From positions 558,001-622,000 of the forward strand of contig NC_045128.1 of NCBI RefSeq assembly GCF_007655135.1: a stretch of 64,000 bases of DNA. Reading direction: 5' to 3'. This DNA comes from Punica granatum. Taxonomy: Eukaryota > Streptophyta > Magnoliopsida > Myrtales > Lythraceae. The notes beneath the pieces were generated by a model, which saw only the letters and a program-made list of their open reading frames with translations, was not told where the DNA came from and made no database searches. Of this stretch, positions 56,558 to 64,000 are shown one piece after another; position 1 is the first letter of the stretch; every line of letters starts with the position of its first letter. Made by a program: the position numbers and the translations under genes.

Positions 56558-56989
56558 CTATGACTTGCGCTTCTTAGTGATGCTGTTATTCCTCACTCTG
56601 TGACCATGGCAGGATCTGTCAGCCACCGGTTTCCTGAAAATACCAAAGAACCCACAGCCTCGGACCTTAGGAGATGGCGGGTCAATCCTCGGTGGGGACG
56701 CCCTGGTGGCCCGGTATGATGATGATGATGATGATGATGATGATATTTTCTTCTGTCCCGAGCCATTGGATCCGCTCCACTGCATCATACCAATTGATCC
56801 CACACTCCGCGACAGCCTGAGCTCGGACCTGTGTCCAGCCTTCTCCTCCTCCTCCTCCTTTAGCCAACCCTCCGATGATTCAATATGAGACTTGGACCGG
56901 TTCCTGTTCAAGGACTTGTTGTCCCAATTTAAGCCGGAAGAGCCTTGTCTTCTGAAGGATATCGATGATCTCTCTAACCCTGTAGCCAT
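56558..56989 (-). CDS. MAPK substrate protein of the MASS family (At1g80180/At1g15400-like)
   Basis: An intronless frame of 143 residues. The N-terminus GLERSSISFRRQGSSGLNWD is the hallmark of the small plant family annotated as MAPK kinase substrate proteins (MASS1-MASS4). Two proline-directed sites, ASPPR and DPPSPK, sit before a Cys/Phe-rich patch (GCGFFGIF) and a basic tail ending KKRKS. In Arabidopsis these proteins are phosphorylated by MPK3/MPK6 and affect stomatal development. The protein is largely disordered. A run of Ser residues (about residues 83-92) is encoded by a pure trinucleotide repeat, visible as GAT-repeats on the plus strand (56717-56741), so its length is likely to vary. 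No other domain is seen. Confidence 0.85.
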   Translation of the reverse strand: MATGLERSSISFRRQGSSGLNWDNKSLNRNRSKSHIESSEGWLKEEEEEKAGHRSELRLSRSVGSIGMMQWSGSNGSGQKKISSSSSSSSSYRATRASPPRIDPPSPKVRGCGFFGIFRKPVADRSCHGHRVRNNSITKKRKS

Positions 56990-58120
56990 CTGTCTTTCTC
57001 AGTCTCTTCCTCTGTGAATGTGAACCTGAGAAGAGTGAAGATGGGTGAGGATTTTGTTGTTCAAATAGATATGATTTGATGATTAATCGGCTCTATCTTA
57101 TTATTTCTTTCTTATAAGGTAGGCTAGTGATGAGTGTCAGAGGGAAAGAAATTGACAAATGAGGAATATTAGGAAGGCTCATTAAAAACGACATCCCCCA
57201 TTGATTACAAAATTTTTATTACTTCATTGCTGATAAGAATATTTTGCCCACATGAAGCATCGGCTCTTGAATTAAAGGATAAAGCCATGACATTATTGAA
57301 AACTGCAATATCGACTGACCCGCTTTTATGTAGTCCTGTCAACAATCCCATTTGAAACTCTTTAATTAGCTCTTTCTTTCCTTATGTCAATATTCAATGA
57401 AATAGCAATTACCGGACTTTTTTTTGTCCATGTATATCAACATTGACGTAGATATACGTCCATGGGGATGGATTGTATGTATATATGCTTTGGCTACGGC
57501 TACGGTTAGACCTAAACGTTTACACCATGCATGGAAAAGATGAAGGCACAAACAAGTTCAGAAAGGAAACAAAAGATGAGAAAAGACGGGGGAATATATT
57601 AATAGGGACATATCACATTGACAAGGACACACACTCAGAAAGTTTAAGAATATTGGGGCTGCAGCGTGTCGCACAGGCTCAGAGGGAACAATCAAATATA
57701 GATAACTACAACCAATCGACAACCGTAACAAGCAACTTTTACCTTGCCAGATGAGAACAAGTAATAGAGATTGAAGACGATCGAATTCACTGGGTTAAAT
57801 CCATCAGCTACAGATACAAAGTTTGTCTATGGCGAGTACTATAACACGAATTACAACAATCAACACTATGAACACAGCCTCCTCCTCAGTTCAATTGGCC
57901 GAACTGATGTGCGCTGTGGAGTCGCCCTCCAAGAGATATTGGCTTACTCACTAAAAGGTGTACAACCACCACTTGGAAAAAATCAAGAAAGCAAGATCCA
58001 AATCGCCCTGCTTCATTGAGCTCATTACATGTGATACAACTACTAGGAGAGACTCCTCAAGATGGTACATCCTCCTCTCCCTCCACAACTTGGATATGTC
58101 TCTGCGACTCAGCTGCAATG
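56990..58120. other. Intergenic region between the MASS-like and CCCH genes
   Basis: Both neighbours are on the minus strand, so this holds the MASS-like promoter and the CCCH 3' UTR. No gene or clear repeat is supported. Confidence 0.45.
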
Positions 58121-60728
58121 CTACCCTGCTTTGTTCTTGAGGAGTTCACTCAGAGGCTTTGGACTCTGGAAATCCACTGAAGAATTGATCTTCGAGCACC
58201 CCGCTGAGTCTTCCCCATTAACTTCAGCTCTCATGCACTCTTCTCTGATTTGATCAAGAGTCTTGGGTCCCGCAAAAGTTGCAGAATCCTCCCGACGGGA
58301 CCTGTGCCCCCTTGAGAATGAATTTCTTATAGCTCTGGTAGCATTGAGCTGCCTTTTCCCCTTATGTTTCCAGAAGTTCTGGACTCGCGCCCGCCTAAGT
58401 GCTTCACGTTTCCTTACTCCAGTAAAGGAATATCCATAATTTCTAAGCGATTCAACAGAACTCTTCCCAACTAACGCCGTCAACCTTTTGTGCAGTCTTT
58501 GGCTAAACCCATTCCTCCCGAGTCCTGAACGCTTATAACCATTGGAACGAGAAGACTTATGTCTTCTCAAAAACCACGAAGCCGGACAGTCCTCACTTCC
58601 CCTGCGTCTCCTCAGACAGTCTCGAAGATCAAAAACACTGGGGCAATCTCCAATTTCCAGTTCCATATGTAGCAAATTCCTCTCGCTGGATGATAAGAAA
58701 TCTGGCACTCTCCTGCTTAACTCATCTTGGACTGTTACAGTAATATCCCGAGTACGAGCCAACTTCGAACCACTCCAAGAGTCATACATCCCACACTCGC
58801 GGAAAATATCTGTGTGAGGGTTCATGGGATCATATTCAGATGGCTCTTCGAATTCGTAATCCAAGGGGGGGCTATTCAGTTCTTCCTCGTGCTGAACATA
58901 TGGTGGTGAATACCCTTCTTGATAGTCCTCATAATACAGATTTTCAGAATTATTACCATCGGCGAAAACCTGAGAACCTGGAGACGCTTTCCATTTCTCC
59001 TCTGTCGCGAATCGCTCCTCTAGACTCTGGTTGGGGGATATGCGAGACCTTTGCAGTGTGAGACCAGCTGCAAGCAAAGATCCAGACCCTTCTACAGGGG
59101 CCACCTCATTCTTGGTAACAGGAATCTGAGGCAGCCCAGCGGCTGGTTGAGGTTGAGCAGCGGCCTTGGGAAATGTTCTGGATAAATTGAGTTTTCTCTC
59201 CGTTGGATTGGATCTGATGGTCTTCCTAGCTATTGCAACATCTTTTGACAAAGGCCTCTTGGTGACAGCAGAGCTGTCAGTCAAAGATTTAGCAGTAGAA
59301 GGTGCAAACAAATCAGGGGCATGGAAAAAGGAGCAACCTTCGCCTTTACTACAGAAGCCACTGTAATAGAAATAACAAGGCACATTGGTTTTCTTCACAG
59401 TTGCAGAAGACTGATGCAGGAGGACGGTGGATTCAGCTTTTGCATCATTGCCCAAGTCTAGAGGCTGAACAAGATACCGACCATTATTTTATCAAAGGAA
59501 AACAGAAGTCACAAGCATAGGCACGTAATGAAAACATGACTATGAATTGCCTTCAGCATTCTCTGGACCTGGTAGGCAATGAGATACTTATTTTGTGTGC
59601 AATGAACTTGTATAATATCATAATCAGCTGGATCTAGGAACCATAAGAAGCATAGCCTTCCCTTTATTAAACATCTATACTCTCTATAAGGGCAAAATGA
59701 CTCCTCGCTCACTCCTCTCATCACTCGTATAATATACCCCAAAAGAAAGACACGCAGCTTTAGATTCACTCCCACCGCATGCAATGAATTGGTTAAAATG
59801 TTTTAAAAGGAAGACCAAAAGAGCAAGTGTCGTTATAATGTTTGAAGAAAAAAAATACTGATAGAGCAAACTGTAGATTAAATATGGGCATTACCGGGTG
59901 TCTAAAGCCACAAGCAAGGTTAAGACAGTTCCCTGTCAACCAGTACCAGCAATCCCTCGGATTGAGCCTTGCGATTTCACTGTGTCGGTACTCGCATTCC
60001 ACCCCCTTAAAACACAGACAAGAAGCACCACATTATGCTAAAAAAAGGGCAGCTTAACTTAAAACAGAAGACCACTATTTGCCAAGCAGAGAAGTTGTCG
60101 AATTCAGGTGAGTCGAGGCTGTATCGTTTGGCTTTAAACTTTCATCATGCATTTTGCTTAAAATGACTTCTTTGAGAAGCCGTAAGATGCAGCAGATCAT
60201 AATGGGTTTGGCCTCGTGTTTCAGTTGACGCCAACAACAACTACGTAGAAGGATCAGGGAAATCTCTCTCAATCTGTTGTTCTTAAGACAAAACCTAGAA
60301 CCCTCCCGAATTCGTAAAACCTCGGATAGGGTCATTAATCGGCAGTGAACAACAACAACAATTTCCAGTAAATAAAAATCATTTATATATATAAAAGGAA
60401 ATGCAGGGACAATATTGGATGATTCAATCCAACTCGAAGCCCAGAGACTCAATTCGGGTTAAAAATCGGCGGCTACAAACGCAGAACCAAAGGCGACAAG
60501 AATGTCCAGGACGGGAATCGCAAGAGTCAGGCGCCAGTCGGGGACAATCACAGAAAGGAAATCCACAAGACAAGGAAACAGAGCTGGAAGTGGATAATCA
60601 AGGGTGGAAAAGAAGCAGTTGAGCTGAGAGGTCGTCACATTCTCGAGAGTCACCTTCTTGCAGGTGAGGGGGGAGGCCAAGAAGAAGACGCAATCGGTGT
60701 TCCGCTTCAGCATTTCCTCCTCGTCCAT
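58121..60728 (-). CDS. Triple CCCH zinc finger protein (C3H17-like)
   Basis: Three exons on the minus strand, 60728-60654, 60005-59895 and 59464-58121, give 509 residues. Three zinc fingers are near the N-terminus: C13-x9-C23-x5-C29-x3-H33 (split by intron 1), C44-x7-C52-x4-C57-x3-H61, and C92-x7-C100-x5-C106-x3-H110. The starting segment LKRNTDCVFFLASPLTCKKG and the NPRDCWYW motif are typical of the plant group containing Arabidopsis C3H17. The long C-terminal part is charged and disordered, with FAGPKTLDQIREE and KPLSELLKNKAG near the end, also conserved in the group. Such proteins bind RNA or act as transcriptional co-regulators; a precise role cannot be read here. An in-frame Met 27 codons upstream (MSFELRCC) is possible, but Met at 60728 fits the family better. 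Confidence 0.88.
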
Positions 60729-63392
60729 CTCGGCGAAATTCGGGAACGGTGACAGCCAACGAGAGAGTGAATCGGTATCAGTGGAGCAACATCGCAGCTC
60801 AAAGCTCAAGCTAGTGGATGGATTCGTTCATGCAAACGGATCATCACACTCACACCGCGTGTCTGAGCAAACGAGAGAGAGAGAGAGAGAGAGAGTTTTA
60901 TATTATTTGGCTATTCATTTACCAAAACAGAAATTAATTATTTTTCTTTTCTATTTTTTATTTCCATTTTCGGGATAGAATAATTAAATCTTTTTTTTTT
61001 TTTGTCTGATGGCTAATTTTAATCTGCGGGATTAAAGAAACCTCAGTCTTGGGCTTCGGCTCAAAGCCCGGCCCTCACTCTACCCAGGCGGCCCATAAAT
61101 TGAAATTCAATACAAGTACAGTACCTCTTTTCTTTTTTTTGGGTGGGGGCCCAGTTTGGGGTTGGTGTTCCTTAATCCCTCATCAGTCACGGCCCAACTT
61201 TGGGGTATTTCATCGGGCCTTAATTGGGCTTTGGTCGCTTGACTTCAGACGTGACATCAGAATAAGGACATGATATCGATGTCGGTTCGGAGATAGGTCG
61301 GACGCTTCCTTCACCTTGTGGACTAGTTAGTGTTTACCATTAAGGAGTCTTTGACCGCAATTGGAAAGCGAAGATTTCATATGCATACAGGCAGGACAAC
61401 ACTTGTTCGGATTGGTTGGCAAGACGAGTCTTTATCGTTTCCCTTTGGCATTCATATCTTTAATGTTATTAGAGATTTGATGAACTTTTTTTTCTTTAGA
61501 TGTGATCATAATTATTTTTTTCCCTTAGAAGAATTTTTTTTTTTGAATAAAGTAGTTTCCGTAAACTATGCAGGATTCAAGGTATATAGAATTATATTGT
61601 AGTTTTATGCACATAAAATAATTAGTTTGTTATATAAAATATAAATTTTATTTACTATAATAAATTTTCCAACATAAATTTAAAATGATAAGAGATTTGT
61701 ATTGCAATATTCTAATAATATATTGAACCTTATACCTATAAGTTTAAATTCGTTTATAAATTGTACAATTAACCTATTATTTGGAAATTAATTTTTTACA
61801 AATAAAATTTTCCAGAATGAGAGCAAATATATCTACATAAATTAATTCAAATAAAGTTTCATCTCTAATTTAGTTATTTTTAAATTAAATTTAATCTAAA
61901 TTAGATATAGAAATAAATATTATTTAGATATTGATTTTTCTAACCCTATTTCAATAAATATTTACATTTCTAATCCTATTTATTGCATAGATATTTATTT
62001 TTCTAGTCTTATATCAGTAAATATTCTCATTTTTAACTCTATTTATTGCATGTGATATAACCTTTTATATATATATATATATATATAGACTCCTAATGAT
62101 TTAGACAATTTATTGTTAGGAGATATTGTTGCAGTTGCCATCCATACTTATGTGTTATTTAATTTATTGTTTTCGACATTTAGATCACCAAAAAGATTTT
62201 TTTTGACATTCTCGGAAGTTGAATATATCGAATAATCATTTGATAATATATAAATATATAAGACCGGTTTGTTTTCACAATTAAAATCACTTTGATTTTA
62301 ACTTTAACTTTAACTTAACACACTACATAACAAAAATACACATTTCTCAAGTTAAAAATTTTAACTTTAACTTTAATTCAATACACTCCACAACAAAAAC
62401 ACACGTTTTCCAAGTCAAATTTATAATCCCAACTCATTTGTCATTTTCCACAATTAAAATCAAAATTACTTTAACTCTGAATTCAAATGCACCAATAAAA
62501 TTTTTCACTGAAAAAACTAAGTAACCGTACTTTCAAATCTTCAATCATTGAAATTTTTATTTCTCTCCATCACAGCAACTTTAAAATCGAGTCTCAATTA
62601 GTTGAATGGTTTCTTTAGAGACATTATATCTTTATTAATTATTAGGAACAAATCACACCATATCATAGAATTTTTAATGGCTTTTGCATTCCACGCCTAA
62701 TCATATCATATATCATTGATGAGAGGGGAAAAAGAAAAACATAATAAGCTTGCAAGTTTACCTTAAAACAATCATCTTTTCAAGGGATTTTTTTTTTATG
62801 TTGTTGTAATATTAAACACAAGAATCCATCATCTGTATATTGTGTGAACCATCCAACCAAAAAAGAGTTCAACGAAATGAAACGAGGTACTAAAGAACTA
62901 CGTATTATTATAGTTTGAGTTCCATGATATTGCATTATGTTCATTATCATATTGTACGCAACAATAATGATATTCTCGTACCAAAATTATCGAAACGACA
63001 TGACATGACTAAAAAGATCACTCTTTTTCATGAGAGATAAGCATAGAGATAAGTGGTTAAACTCTGAATGTATGCTATACTATACACTGACAATTTAAAA
63101 GGACAAAGATGGTGCTGGATGATCTTATTTGGAGACTACATAATGTAAACCTAAACTCATGGGAAATTCTAAGAGGATGTAGGGATCATCGTGAACCTGC
63201 ATCCTCAGTCGTTGGATGAGCGAGTGGAATGTGGGACTCACACGCATTCACGGCTGGGACGCGGGTATTGTGGTGATCCCGTGTCACCGTAGCAAGGCGC
63301 CCACTGAATATGTATCTGTATATTACCCATTCTATCCTACATAATAATAATAATAATAATAATAATTAAGTTAGATATTTTCTGTATTTATA

Positions 63393-63424
<32 letters not shown>

Positions 63425-64000
63425 AGTTAGAAGTTTCTGAAGTACTCCTCAAACGCTAGCTAGCTGTGGTGTCCAATTCCCATTGCAGGCCCCACCAATC
63501 CAATCTGGCGATGGAGAAAGAAATACATGACCAATAATTCATGGTACGAGCCAATGGGAGGGGCTCTAGTTAATTAGCGCACAAATTATATATATATATA
63601 TATATATGGTAGTGTTGGAGAGATACACATGCCCATTGCTGATTGGTTCAATATCCAAAACCGGCCAAGCGAGTCCATTTCCCGTACCAATAAATAGAAA
63701 ATTGTACTGTACCATTTATTAATTAATATCGTAATTTACATAATTATTGGGATTTGTGGGACCAGCGTCCTACTAAGCAAAGGTTGTCCCATCCTGTGAC
63801 GACGGAGAGAGACGTCTCGGTTCAACACTGCACTAATACGATAGACAGAAGTTTCCCATCACTCAATTGATCCCCACCCAACAGATGACTGTGACATTGG
63901 GGGAAGGTGAAGTGGAGCCGCCTTTGTATTTAATTTACACTCAGAATAAATCCTTATCATCATTTATCTGCCACGAAATGACAAGACAAGACAAAACACA
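60729..64000. other. Upstream region of the CCCH gene and AT-rich intergenic DNA to the window end
   Basis: 60729-61100 should include the CCCH leader and promoter (GA-repeat at 60872-60894). From 61490 the DNA is AT-rich, with TA runs at about 62068-62088 and 63586-63608 and a trinucleotide AAT run near 63344-63365. Apart from the MITE at 62262-62495 no element or gene is supported. Confidence 0.45.
62262..62495. mobile_element. Harbinger/Tourist-type MITE
   Basis: The ends are inverted (GACCGGTTTGTTTTC on the left; GGTGCATTTGAATTC read from the right). Subterminal TTTAACTTTAACTTTAA blocks and internal CACTACATAACAAAAATAC and ACTCCACAACAAAAACACAC units match the MITE at 2129-2379 and the ends of the full Harbinger element. 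TAA is found at the left border and two bases beyond the right end, fitting the usual target duplication. Non-coding. Confidence 0.75.

Overview
This is a stretch of nuclear DNA from a eudicot plant. The evidence is spliced genes with GT-AG introns, intronless PLS-type PPR genes, plant-specific families (SAGL1-type F-box/kelch, MASS-type MAPK substrate), Helitrons, SINEs and PIF/Harbinger elements, and a very AT-rich intergenic background. The species cannot be fixed from the sequence alone. No operons, CRISPR arrays or other prokaryotic features are present.

Left arm (1-12.7 kb): a truncated tandem copy of a 2-alkenal reductase gene (1-280), a polygalacturonase 3' exon remnant, a solo LTR with target duplication CCTTA carrying a nested MITE, an intact five-exon 2-alkenal reductase gene with an antisense LINE fragment in intron 1, a TRIM-like element, and two intronless PPR genes of the organelle RNA-editing class; the second looks like GRS1.

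Middle (13-30 kb): a duplicated cassette in which a tRNA-Ser(AGA) gene diverges from the SNU13/NHP2L1 gene. The functional copy is at 20.4-22.0 kb and a decayed copy at 13.9-14.3 kb. Between them sits a complete 4.4-kb PIF/Harbinger transposon with intact transposase and Myb/SANT genes. Its empty site is preserved in a neighbouring paralogous sequence. Then follow, on the minus strand, an ER-type J-domain protein gene and a seven-exon DEAD-box RNA helicase gene of DDX3/RH37 type, separated by a long-inverted-repeat MITE.

Gene-poor stretch (30-44 kb): AT-rich DNA built largely from Helitron copies in both orientations, with SINE insertions. No protein-coding gene was recognised here.

Right arm (44-64 kb): an 11-exon ethanolamine kinase gene, convergent with a SAGL1-like F-box/kelch gene; a three-exon glyoxalase-like gene next to a MASS-type gene, a pairing also found in Arabidopsis; a three-exon triple-CCCH zinc finger gene; then AT-rich DNA with another Harbinger-type MITE.

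The genes are independent housekeeping or regulatory loci rather than one pathway: aldehyde detoxification (alkenal reductase, glyoxalase), organelle RNA editing (two PPRs), RNA metabolism (SNU13, DEAD-box, CCCH), ER folding (J protein), phospholipid synthesis (ethanolamine kinase) and protein turnover (F-box). I found no convincing new multi-gene system. The most informative content is the transposon history: several insertions can be proven from target duplications and preserved empty sites. All exon boundaries are read by eye from splice consensus and frame.
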